A stretch of DNA of 64,000 nucleotides, from contig CANFTB010000025.1 in assembly GCA_947449735.1 (NCBI GenBank), forward strand, positions 1 to 64,000. Direction: 5' to 3'. Source of the stretch: Chthoniobacteraceae bacterium (GTDB lineage Bacteria; Verrucomicrobiota; Verrucomicrobiia; Chthoniobacterales; Chthoniobacteraceae). Shown in pieces: positions 53,136 to 61,308 of the stretch. Position 1 is the first letter of the stretch. Each line of letters opens with the position of its first letter. Both the position numbers and the translations under genes were made by a program. The notes under the pieces are model-generated. The model was given only the letters and a program-made list of their open reading frames with translations. It had not been told where the DNA came from and did not search any database.

Positions 53136-53636
53136 TTACTTGGCCTGCACCGAAAGCACGTCAGGTTCGGGCAGCAACGCTCCGAACCTCAGCGCCCAGC
53201 TCCCACCGGGACCACTGTATAAAACCTCCACCGGTTCGCGCACGCCCTCCCTCCAAAAACTCCATTCCATGAGCGGCTTGGAATCCCTTGCCGCCGTCCG
53301 GACAAGCTCCAGCGACTCGTCTTTTGAAAGGGCGAACAATTCACCTCCCTCTGTCGCCGGCTGCGTTAAATCATCCATCGGCGCCTCGGCCTGAACCAAA
53401 CGCACTCCTCCTTCCTCCCAACGAAGCCGCACTTCGTTGCGACTCGAGCGCGCCAGTGCAGCGGCCTTGCCAACAAACTGCTCGAACATCTCCATCCGTT
53501 CCCGGAGACGTTGCTCGGCAAACAAGCCTCGCAGGCTTGGAATCGCGAGGCTGAGCATCAATAGACCGATCACCACGGTCAGACTGATTTCCAACAGTGT
53601 AAAACCCTTCTGCTGTGTGAAGATCCGCCGTTTCAC
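53136..53636 (-). CDS. Minor pseudopilin GspH-like
   Basis: About 166 residues from a GTG at 53636 that overlaps the YkgJ stop by four bases; the long frame upstream belongs to other frames. The prepilin signal is QKGFTLLEISLTVVIGLLML with Gly-1 and Glu5. The body has the GspH beta sandwich outline (NEVRLRWEEGGVRLV, PVEVLYSGPGGSWALRFG). Confidence 0.75.
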   Translation of the reverse strand: MKRRIFTQQKGFTLLEISLTVVIGLLMLSLAIPSLRGLFAEQRLRERMEMFEQFVGKAAALARSSRNEVRLRWEEGGVRLVQAEAPMDDLTQPATEGGELFALSKDESLELVRTAARDSKPLMEWSFWREGVREPVEVLYSGPGGSWALRFGALLPEPDVLSVQAK

Positions 53637-54019
53637 ACCCCGCCCTCCTTTGAAACAGCCAACCCCACCCCATCGGCGGAGCGCGCAGAAGCCGGGACGA
53701 GACGCGGAACCGCCTCGCACACGTTCCTCCATCCCGGAAAGCCCCACGTGTTTGGAAAGCCCTTGCATTGCACAGGCTTTGCCGCCTGCACACGGCATCC
53801 CCCGTCCTCCAAAAAGATACACTCTCCGTTGGCCTTGTCCTTCAGAGCGAGACCGTCCCGCTGTGGCCTGACACGTGTATACTCCTGCACAAAATCAAAC
53901 TCCGACACGCCAAACAGTCGCGCCATCGCCTCAATTTCGACCTCCCCAATCTTCACCTGCCCCGGCCAACGGCAGCAAGCCGTGCATCGCTGGCAGTCAT
54001 AAAAGACATCAAAGGCCAT
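53633..54019 (-). CDS. YkgJ family Cys-cluster protein
   Basis: A 128-residue protein with an Fe-S/zinc-type cysteine set: CQRCTACCRW near the start, GECIFLEDGGCRVQ, PVQCKGFP and a last Cys near 95. This is the YkgJ (UPF0153) family, thought to bind an iron-sulfur cluster or zinc. No signal peptide, so it is cytosolic. It is the first gene of the overlapping pseudopilin string, an association that is not usual for this family. Confidence 0.85.
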   Translation of the reverse strand: MAFDVFYDCQRCTACCRWPGQVKIGEVEIEAMARLFGVSEFDFVQEYTRVRPQRDGLALKDKANGECIFLEDGGCRVQAAKPVQCKGFPNTWGFPGWRNVCEAVPRLVPASARSADGVGLAVSKEGGV

Positions 54020-54234
54020 AAATAATTCAGAAGAAATACTTCGCGGAGGAGGGACAGGAAAAAGTCTGAAGGATCCGGACTCCCTTCAAACCCCGTGGAA
54101 CCTGTCCGTGTAGACGGGCGGGGGGAAGCAAACCGGACCCTTTCTTCTTAGCCTGTTTTTTGTATAAAGCCAGTCTCGCTATCCCAGACCATCTCTTGAC
54201 TTCTGCTGGTTCTAGAAGTTCTGATTCCCTTTTC

Positions 54235-55638
54235 ATGAAACTCGCCTCACGTATCACCACACTTGCCACGCTGGTCCTTCCCGGCGTGCTGCCGAGCGCC
54301 AACGGCGCGATCGATTTCGTAAAGGACATCCAGCCGATCTTGGAAAACAACTGCGTTTCTTGCCACCGGCAGGGCAACGTAAAGGGAGGCGTGCGTTTGG
54401 ACACCCGGAAACAAGCGACAACCAGCGGAGACAACGGGCCGGCCCTGGTTCCCGGAAAATCTGCGAAGAGTCCACTTTACACCACCATGGTCCTTCCAGA
54501 AGACGACGACCTTCTGATGCCTCCCAAAAAGAAGGGCGGCCCGCTGCCGAAAACCACCGCCGAACTCATCCGCGCCTGGATTGACGAGGGCGCAGCTTGG
54601 CCTGAAGACCTGACGCTAGTTTCCAAAAAGAAGGAGGAAACAGCGAAGGTGGATGAACCCAAACTGGTGGTTCAAATTCATGAACGCATCTCTTCAAACT
54701 CCCCGGCCATTGCGGAAAAGGAGATGAAGGCCTACTCCGAACCAATTCCGGGAACTGAGGTAACGTTCGACCTGGTGGCCATTCCGGGCGGGAAATACAA
54801 GATGGGAAGCCCTTCCAGCGAAGAAGGCAGGAGTTCCGACGAGGGCCCGCAGAGAGAAGTCTCCATTTCGCCTTTCTGGATGGGGAAATGCGAGGTGACT
54901 TGGAACGAATTCGAGCTCTTCATGTACCCAACCGAGGAAAAGCGCATCAGGGCCACGCGCCAGGTGGATCCCAAGCTCAATGACTTGACCGACGCCAGCT
55001 CAAGGCCCACGCAGCCCTACGTCGAGATGAGCTTCGGCATGGGCAAGGACGGGTACCCCGCGATTTCAATGACCCAGCATTCCGCCAACAAATACTGCGA
55101 ATGGCTGAGCGCAAAGACCGGGCACTTCTACCGCCTGCCGACGGAGGCAGAATGGGAGTACGCCGCTCGCGCGGGAACGACCACCGCTTACTTCTGGGGT
55201 GATGACGCCGGCAAAATGGACGAGTACTGCTGGTGGGCAAACAACAGCGAAGGCAAATACCAGAAGGTCGGGCGCAAAAAACCAAATCCTTGGGGCCTCC
55301 ACGACATTCTCGGCAATGTCATCGAGTGGACCATCGACCAGTACTCGGCATCCGCCTATGCAGAGGCAGGGGCCACGGATCCATGGGTCAAGGCAACCAA
55401 GCCTTATCCCCATGTCGCCCGCGGCGGCGCTTGGGACGACGACTCCGCGGAGAAACTCCGCATTGCGGCCAGACGTTTCTCAGATCCCGACTGGAAGATC
55501 CAGGATCCCCAGTTTCCCAAGAGCATCTGGTATCACACAGATGCACAGTTCCTCGGCTTCCGCGTCGTTCGTCCTCTGAAGACGCCTTCGCCCGAGGAAA
55601 TGCAGAAATTCTGGAACAGCGGCGTCGAGAAGGAATAG
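54235..55638 (+). CDS. Planctomycete-type cytochrome fused to FGE-fold domain
   Basis: About 467 residues from the ATG at 54235. A signal peptide (LASRITTLATLVLPGVLPSANG) is followed by a PSCyt1 domain with CVSCHRQGN and LLMPPKKKGG (residues 25-125) and a C-terminal FGE/SUMF1-fold domain (about 185-450) with YRLPTEAEWEYAARAGTTT, NPWGLHDILGNVIEW and GFRVVRP. The Cys pair of true formylglycine-generating enzymes is absent (VARGGAWDDDS.. has none), so it is a binding or structural domain rather than a sulfatase activator. It probably works in the periplasm with c-type heme electron carriers. Confidence 0.88.
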   Translation: MKLASRITTLATLVLPGVLPSANGAIDFVKDIQPILENNCVSCHRQGNVKGGVRLDTRKQATTSGDNGPALVPGKSAKSPLYTTMVLPEDDDLLMPPKKKGGPLPKTTAELIRAWIDEGAAWPEDLTLVSKKKEETAKVDEPKLVVQIHERISSNSPAIAEKEMKAYSEPIPGTEVTFDLVAIPGGKYKMGSPSSEEGRSSDEGPQREVSISPFWMGKCEVTWNEFELFMYPTEEKRIRATRQVDPKLNDLTDASSRPTQPYVEMSFGMGKDGYPAISMTQHSANKYCEWLSAKTGHFYRLPTEAEWEYAARAGTTTAYFWGDDAGKMDEYCWWANNSEGKYQKVGRKKPNPWGLHDILGNVIEWTIDQYSASAYAEAGATDPWVKATKPYPHVARGGAWDDDSAEKLRIAARRFSDPDWKIQDPQFPKSIWYHTDAQFLGFRVVRPLKTPSPEEMQKFWNSGVEKE

Positions 55639-55674
55639 CCCGTACGATCTTTAGATCCGCACACAGCTGATCAC

Positions 55675-55710
55675 GAAGGCTGCCTGCAATCCGCGGGCAG
55701 CCTTCTTGTT
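55675..55710 (+). terminator. Intrinsic terminator after the cytochrome-FGE gene
   Basis: Stem GAAGGCTGCC pairing with GGCAGCCTTC around a loop of about eleven bases, followed by TTGTT. It precedes the tolB gene. Confidence 0.7.
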
Positions 55711-55888
55711 ATTCAGCACTGCAGAGAATAAGCCGCACTTACTTAAAGCTGGGGCAAGAACGACACGTACGGCTATCCGGCTCGTTGAAACCGTCTCAAT
55801 TTCGACACCAGTCAGGCTGCATCGCAAACGGCTTGGAAATAAGTTGGCCCGTGCTAAACATGAAGGAATCTTCACTGTCTTATTTTTC

Positions 55889-57118
55889 ATGAAAAACGCG
55901 ATCCATGCCCCTGCTCCGAAACGCTCGCGCGAAGACTTTCTTTCAACGCTCGCAGGATTCATTGCATCTTGCCGGACATTCCCGGCGATCGCAGCGATCC
56001 TTTGTCTTTCCGCCAGCGCCCTCCACGCAGAGGAGGCTCCCCTCATCACAATCACTAAGAGCGACAAGATATCGATCGCCTTGAATGCCATCAGCGGAAA
56101 AGACGGCGCCAGCATCTCTCAAGTTCTGCAGAAGGACCTTCAGCTTTCAGGTGCTTTTTCGCTGTCAAACACTCCCGGGGCGAACTTTCTGGCAGCGGGA
56201 TCCAGCTCGGGAGTCCAGTTGCGCGGCCTCCTGACAGAGCGCGGTGGAAAGGTCATTCTGGAACGCACCTACTCAGGGCCGGCCCGTTCACAAGCTCACG
56301 CGTTTGCAAACGACATCATCGAGGCGGTAACCGGAGTGAAGGGGATCGCCGGTTCACGCATCGGATTCGTGGCCAACCGTTCTGGCAGCAAGGAAATCTA
56401 TCTCGTCGACTCGGATGGAGGCAACCTGATGCAGCTCACTCACGACTCCGTGATCAGCGTTTCGCCACGGTTCTCCAGCGGAGCTAGGCGCATCGCCTAC
56501 ACCGGCTATCAAAGCGGGTATGCCGACGTTTACGAAATTGAACTGGGCTCTGGGCGGCGCAGTAAAATCATGAGCTATCCCGGCACGAACTCCGGTGCGG
56601 CCTACTCACCGGACGGCAGCCGCTTTGCCGTGACGCTGAGCAAAGATGGAAACCCCGAGCTTTACGTCACCGACTCTGGTGGCGGCTCTCCGAGGCGCAT
56701 CACGATGACACCCGGCGTGGAAAGCTCTCCGACATGGTCGCCAGACGGGCGGGAAATCATCTACTCGAGCGATTCAAGCGGCAGCCCCATGCTCTATCGG
56801 ATCTCCTCCTCCGGCGGCTCCCCCACTGCAGTCCGCACCGGCCATTCCTACAATACCGAGCCCAACTGGTCGCCTGACGGCAAGCGTGTCGTGTTCAACA
56901 TCCGGGAGGGTGGCTCCTTTCAAGTGGCCGTTCTGGATCTCAACTCCGGGCAAGTCCGGATTGTAGGGGAAGGACAAAGCCCTGCGTGGGCCCCCAACTC
57001 CCGGCATCTGGTCTACGCACAAGGCGGTTCGCTCGTCTTGTTCGACACGCTCACCATGCAACGAAATGCCATCGCTGGAGGACTCGGCAGGATTTCGGAA
57101 CCCACTTGGGCCCGATAA
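55889..57118 (+). CDS. tolB: TolB-like periplasmic beta-propeller protein
   Basis: About 409 residues from the ATG at 55889; the longer frame lacks conservation. A long N-region and signal (AIAAILCLSASALHA) precede an N-terminal alpha/beta domain (about 35-140) and a six-bladed propeller with the TolB repeats: FVANRSGSKEIYLVDSDG, AAYSPDGSRFAVTLSKDG, PTWSPDGREIIYSSDSSG and PNWSPDGKRVVFN. TolB interacts with Pal and colicins in the Tol-Pal system of the envelope. No tolA, tolQ, tolR or pal is adjacent, so this may be a paralogue. Confidence 0.85.
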   Translation: MKNAIHAPAPKRSREDFLSTLAGFIASCRTFPAIAAILCLSASALHAEEAPLITITKSDKISIALNAISGKDGASISQVLQKDLQLSGAFSLSNTPGANFLAAGSSSGVQLRGLLTERGGKVILERTYSGPARSQAHAFANDIIEAVTGVKGIAGSRIGFVANRSGSKEIYLVDSDGGNLMQLTHDSVISVSPRFSSGARRIAYTGYQSGYADVYEIELGSGRRSKIMSYPGTNSGAAYSPDGSRFAVTLSKDGNPELYVTDSGGGSPRRITMTPGVESSPTWSPDGREIIYSSDSSGSPMLYRISSSGGSPTAVRTGHSYNTEPNWSPDGKRVVFNIREGGSFQVAVLDLNSGQVRIVGEGQSPAWAPNSRHLVYAQGGSLVLFDTLTMQRNAIAGGLGRISEPTWAR

Positions 57119-57133
57119 TTCACCACGCTTTCG

Positions 57134-58066
57134 ATGGGTTTTCTTTCACTGCTGGCCGAGCTTCGCGCCACAGCTCCGCTCGTTTATCCCGAGCCTGACG
57201 TTAAGGACCGCCTCCAGCAGTTCAAGTACATCGGCCGGGCGCTCCTTTTTCCCACGGCGACACAGAAGTGGTTTGAAATCCTTTCACACCAGCCTTTTAA
57301 GACGCTGGCAAACAGGCGCCCTCACATGCGGAGCCGCCTCCAGCGCCCCTACCTGACCTGCGACTTAAGCGCTGCGGAGAAAATTGAGGCGCTGGAACAC
57401 CACTACTCCTTCCTTGCCGGCGAGCTCAACGACAAGATCCTCCAAAACATTTGCGAAGGAGTTCCAGCACAATTGGCAACACTCCGCCTCGATGACACAG
57501 AAACCCTCGGACTGGCTCTGCGTTTCAGCGTGTTCGACAGGGAGGGAGAACTCAGCATCTCGCTTCGCAGTGAAACGACGGGCGAATGGATTTGCTCCCT
57601 CGGATTCACCGTGGTGCATTGGAGCGCAGACAAGCGTGAGATCCTGATTGGGGGACTTCAGGGTCATGATTTCACAGATGAAAAGCAGCGCATCGTGAGC
57701 ATGACGCGGGGCATGCGCGGCCTCAGACCTAAAGCCCTGATCCTGTATACGCTCCAGCAGCTGGCCTGCATCTGGAAAATAACCGCTCTGAAGGCCGTGA
57801 GCAACGGCCGGCACATCTACCGTTCCTTTTGGAAACGCAAGGACGTCGCGGCAGATTACGATACCTTCTGGAAGGAATCAGGCGGTGAAATGGATCCCGG
57901 GGGCCTTTTCAGACTGCCTGTCGTTCCTGCAGTCCGTGACATTGCGGAAATCAAACCCAACAAGCGATCCATGTACCGCCAGCGTTACGCCATGCTGGAG
58001 TCACTCGCAGGCGATATCCGGCAGTCGATCTCCGAACCTTCAAGCGACATCGAAAGCGGAGTTTGA
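57134..58066 (+). CDS. DUF535 (VirK/YbjX) family protein
   Basis: A 310-residue protein of the DUF535 family. Visible family motifs are ALLFPTATQKWFEIL, PYLTCDLSAAEKIEALEHHY, IGGLQGHDF, LRPKALILYTLQQLA, NGRHIYRSFWKRKDV and EIKPNKRSMYRQRYAMLES. VirK of Shigella and YbjX are in this family; function is poorly understood, with envelope or lipid effects suggested. No signal peptide is visible. It starts 15 bases after tolB on the same strand. Confidence 0.9.
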   Translation: MGFLSLLAELRATAPLVYPEPDVKDRLQQFKYIGRALLFPTATQKWFEILSHQPFKTLANRRPHMRSRLQRPYLTCDLSAAEKIEALEHHYSFLAGELNDKILQNICEGVPAQLATLRLDDTETLGLALRFSVFDREGELSISLRSETTGEWICSLGFTVVHWSADKREILIGGLQGHDFTDEKQRIVSMTRGMRGLRPKALILYTLQQLACIWKITALKAVSNGRHIYRSFWKRKDVAADYDTFWKESGGEMDPGGLFRLPVVPAVRDIAEIKPNKRSMYRQRYAMLESLAGDIRQSISEPSSDIESGV

Positions 58067-58073
58067 AAAACCA

Positions 58074-59381
58074 TCAGTAACGATAGCAGATCAACCGCGG
58101 CGGCGCGCCGTCCCTAGACCGTTCATTCTGCATGACAAGCAGCCTGCGCCCGGCAAGGACGGGGATCGACCATGTTTCGGGGGCCTCAAAAAGCTGCTCC
58201 CGCTGAACGACTCTCGGCTTGTCCGCCTCAGCGAAAAAGCGCACCAACTCACCGGATTCCCCAAGCGCAACAACGCCCCGGTCCCCAAGGTCCAGCAGGC
58301 TGCCCCGGCCGAATTTCCCGCCAAGATCATCGCTCCATTTCTCCCGTCCACTCGATGCGTCCAAGCACACCAACTGCGCCAGACGGGGGTTCTGGCCGTC
58401 GAAACCCAAAATCATTCCGTCCTTCTCAATCGGCGTTCCGAACTGGGAACCCAGTCTTGAAGCCGACCAAACCGGCTTGATCGAACCATCTGAAGCGATC
58501 TCGTGCAACACGCCCCCGCTGCCGTAACCCTCGGTCGTAAAGACCCTCCCGGGAGACACGACCACGGGCGAGGCGGCATTCACGGACTCGGCGATGCGCG
58601 AACGGTGCCAGGCTTCTCCAAGCACGCCCCCGGACTCGGCGTCAATGCACAGCAAACCGCCCGTGGGCGGGCGGGTCTCCCCTCCGGTAAACACCAACAC
58701 AGCCTGCCGCGCGCCGGAGCCATTCTGTATCTTGAACGGAACCGCCGAGGCATAACCTGCCCCCCAGGTATGTTTCGCAACCCACAACTGCCTGCCGGAC
58801 TCGCCGTCCAGCGCGACCACGCAGCGGTCCTCGGTCCCTCCGACAGGAACGATGATTCGTCCGTCAAGAAGCAAGGGGCTCGAGCCGTGGCCGAAAAAGT
58901 TGTCCTTCATCGAATATTCGGAACCCAGATCCTTCTTCCAAACCACGCTCCCACTTTTGAGGTCCACGCAGTGCATCACGCCGGTGATGCCGAAACTCCA
59001 GACCCTGCCGCCGCCGATCACCGGACTTGTGCGGGCCCCGTCTCCCGAGCCATACCGGTCCCTGTAGGGAGCCTCGTAAGCGACCTGCCAGATGCGCCTG
59101 CCGGAATCCAGTTCCAGGCAGTCCAAAACTTCCTGCGTCCCGCTGCGGTGAAACAATAAAACCCTGTCGTCCACCACTGTCGGGCTGGCCCAGCCTTTAC
59201 CCTTGGGGTACTCCCACTCACGCTTCAACCCGCCATCCCGCCAGAAATCAGCCGCATCCTCGTTCGCGACCCTGCAGTCGTGACGGGGACCCAGAAAATG
59301 CGGCCAGTCGGCGGCCTTCGCGGGCGAGGCAACCGCCGCCACCAGACCCAAAAAAGCAGTCAACGAGGGAAACATCTTCAT
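58074..59381 (-). CDS. PQQ-like beta-propeller protein (secreted), operon end
   Basis: About 435 residues from the ATG at 59381, which overlaps the stop of the chorismate-lyase-like gene by four bases. Signal peptide (FPSLTAFLGLVAAVASPAKA) is followed by ADWPHFLGP, a hallmark of planctomycete/verrucomicrobial quinoprotein-like propellers. Repeats like LDSGRRIWQVAY, LKSGSVVWKKDLG, GESGRQLWVAKH and SSGREKWSDDLG give a blade pattern of PQQ/BamB-type propellers. The PQQ-binding residues of true dehydrogenases were not found, so it may be a binding or scaffold protein in the periplasm. Confidence 0.85.
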   Translation of the reverse strand: MKMFPSLTAFLGLVAAVASPAKAADWPHFLGPRHDCRVANEDAADFWRDGGLKREWEYPKGKGWASPTVVDDRVLLFHRSGTQEVLDCLELDSGRRIWQVAYEAPYRDRYGSGDGARTSPVIGGGRVWSFGITGVMHCVDLKSGSVVWKKDLGSEYSMKDNFFGHGSSPLLLDGRIIVPVGGTEDRCVVALDGESGRQLWVAKHTWGAGYASAVPFKIQNGSGARQAVLVFTGGETRPPTGGLLCIDAESGGVLGEAWHRSRIAESVNAASPVVVSPGRVFTTEGYGSGGVLHEIASDGSIKPVWSASRLGSQFGTPIEKDGMILGFDGQNPRLAQLVCLDASSGREKWSDDLGGKFGRGSLLDLGDRGVVALGESGELVRFFAEADKPRVVQREQLFEAPETWSIPVLAGRRLLVMQNERSRDGAPPRLICYRY

Positions 59382-59968
59382 AAGGCGGTCGATTCTAAAG
59401 GGGAATGCCCGTGCGAAGGTGTAGCACACGGAACCGCCGGCGGAACCACTTCCACAATACGTGCCAGCATTTCACCGCGCTCCCCGCGCAGCACGTTGCA
59501 CCTTCCACACAGCCTGGCCGAGGATTCAACCTCCAGAAGGTCCGCCAGTCGCCTGCCGTTTTGCACAAAGAAAAACGCCTGCGGCTCGCTGTAGTAATGC
59601 ATTCCGGACGCGTTTAAGATGCCACCCAGCGGAATCCGCCCCTCCAGTATGCTTGCGCGCACGGAAGGCTCGAATGCGTCCAAGAAAATCTGGATCGCGC
59701 CGTACTCCACCGCGCGGCCGCTAGAGGCGCTTCGCAACAGCACCTCCCTTGAGTACAGCGCTTCACCGGAATGTTCAGACTTCAAAACCTCCAGTCGTAT
59801 CGCGCTGCCGTGTAAAGCCTCAAGCCGTGATGTCATGTCCCCGCCGTGCACGAGAAGCCTCCTCATTTCGGGAGATAGGCCCTCGGGAGAAACGGAATCG
59901 AATTCCGCCTCCTCCGCCGGGTGAAACCTGCTCAGCGGATCCAACAGTGCCGGGTCGAGCAAACTCAT
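59378..59968 (-). CDS. Chorismate-lyase-like (UbiC/UTRA-fold) protein
   Basis: Encodes 196 residues from the ATG at 59968, which overlaps the radical SAM stop by four bases. The pattern MRRLLVHGGDMTSRLEALHG, YSREVLLRS (with the Arg matching UbiC Arg76) and ILEGRIPLGGILNASGMHYY follows chorismate lyase. The C-terminal catalytic Glu of UbiC is not clearly aligned, and a CGRCN pair is an extra feature. A true lyase would make 4-hydroxybenzoate from chorismate; alternatively it binds a different aromatic acid or is a sensor. It lies inside a dense operon with a radical SAM enzyme. Confidence 0.55.
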   Translation of the reverse strand: MSLLDPALLDPLSRFHPAEEAEFDSVSPEGLSPEMRRLLVHGGDMTSRLEALHGSAIRLEVLKSEHSGEALYSREVLLRSASSGRAVEYGAIQIFLDAFEPSVRASILEGRIPLGGILNASGMHYYSEPQAFFFVQNGRRLADLLEVESSARLCGRCNVLRGERGEMLARIVEVVPPAVPCATPSHGHSPLESTAL

Positions 59969-61308
59969 ACGTAGCGGGAGTTTTGGTGCCGGGGCAGGAA
60001 GAACGCGTGCAAGAGGGAGTCGACCATCAGCAGCGCGTTTCGCGTGAGCTCGAAGGCTTCTCCCTTCCATAAACCGAGCCCGCGTGCGGCCAGATCCGCC
60101 CATTGCGGGGCAAACTTGATGGCGACGTCCTCGCCGAACTTGCGCGTAAAATACTCGGCGGAAACCCGCCCCAGCTTCAGTTGGAGAATCAACTCGCGAA
60201 TCATCCGCTCCTCGGGCGTCGTCGCCATGGCCCTCAAGACGGGTAGTTCCCCCTTGCCGACCTGCTCGATGTACTGCTCGATTTCGGTCACGTTCTGAAA
60301 ATGCACGCCCCCGATGTGGGAGAAGGCGGAGACTCCCGCACCGATCAAGTCGGCTCCCTTCCACAGGGAGTCCCGGTAGACAAACCTGGTACGTTCCGGA
60401 TTGCGTACCGCCGTGTAACCACTGGTGACCGTGTATCCCGCCTTTTCCAACTGCTCAAAAGCATACCCGGTCCAAGCCCTCTTGGTAGCCCAGTTGGCGA
60501 CGGGCGCAACCAGTTTACCCTCCGCCTTCATCTGCTTGAAAATACCCGTGTTGTACGGAACCTCCATCTGGTAGATCGTTACGCAGTCCGGCTCCATCTC
60601 GAGCAGCAGCCGGATGTTTTCCTGCCAGTTTTCCTCCGTCTCCTCCACCATTCCCGAAATGAGATCGATGTTGATCTGCGGAAACCCGGCGGCACGCGCG
60701 GCGGCGTAGGCTCGCTGGATCTCATCCGCACGGTGCGCGCGGCCGTTGATCTCCAAAATATGCGAGTTGAAATTCTCGACGCCAAGACTCAGCCGGGTCA
60801 CTCCGAGCTCCCGGATCGCGTGTAATTTCGACTCGTTCAAAGTGCCCGGCTCCGCCTCGAACGTGACTTCCTCGACCTCGTTCCACGGCAGAATCGCCTT
60901 CATCCTGTCCGTGAGCGAACGGAGCTGGGAGACGCTCAAATAACTGGGAGTCCCCCCGCCGAAGTACACAAACCGGGGCAGCCTGCCGTTCACAAAAGGG
61001 GCGGCCGCGTACCGCGCCAATTCCTCGACCCCCGCATCCAGGTACCGGTGGATCTCCTGCGCCCCCCGGTCGGTATAGACGCGGAAGTAGCAGAAATGGC
61101 AGCGCTTGCGGCAGAATGGGATATGAAAGTAAACTCCGAGCGGCGTCTCGGGCGCGGCCGGCTGCGCCAGCATCTCCCCGAGATGCTGTGCCGTCCCCTT
61201 GTCCCAGAAATGAAAGGGCGGGTAGTTTGAGACAAAATAGTTCCCCGCTGTGGTTTCGCCGGCCTCCACCGTCTCGGTTTTGCAGTCTTGCGCGCTTGTT
61301 TGGCTCAT
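59965..61308 (-). CDS. HemN-like radical SAM enzyme
   Basis: Encodes 447 residues from the ATG at 61308. The radical SAM cluster motif is FCRKRCHFCYFRVY (CxxxCxxC), preceded by YFHIPFC, and followed by FVYFGGGTPSYLS and LGVTRLSLGVENFNS, as in the HemN/HemW group. The HemN family includes coproporphyrinogen dehydrogenase, HemW and heme-degrading ChuW-type enzymes. The C-terminal HemN_C-like region is present (FTRKFGEDVAIKF). It overlaps the UbiC-like gene and the propeller gene by four bases each, so it is in a shared pathway; a classical heme role is not supported because no other heme gene is present. Confidence 0.8.
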   Translation of the reverse strand: MSQTSAQDCKTETVEAGETTAGNYFVSNYPPFHFWDKGTAQHLGEMLAQPAAPETPLGVYFHIPFCRKRCHFCYFRVYTDRGAQEIHRYLDAGVEELARYAAAPFVNGRLPRFVYFGGGTPSYLSVSQLRSLTDRMKAILPWNEVEEVTFEAEPGTLNESKLHAIRELGVTRLSLGVENFNSHILEINGRAHRADEIQRAYAAARAAGFPQINIDLISGMVEETEENWQENIRLLLEMEPDCVTIYQMEVPYNTGIFKQMKAEGKLVAPVANWATKRAWTGYAFEQLEKAGYTVTSGYTAVRNPERTRFVYRDSLWKGADLIGAGVSAFSHIGGVHFQNVTEIEQYIEQVGKGELPVLRAMATTPEERMIRELILQLKLGRVSAEYFTRKFGEDVAIKFAPQWADLAARGLGLWKGEAFELTRNALLMVDSLLHAFFLPRHQNSRYV

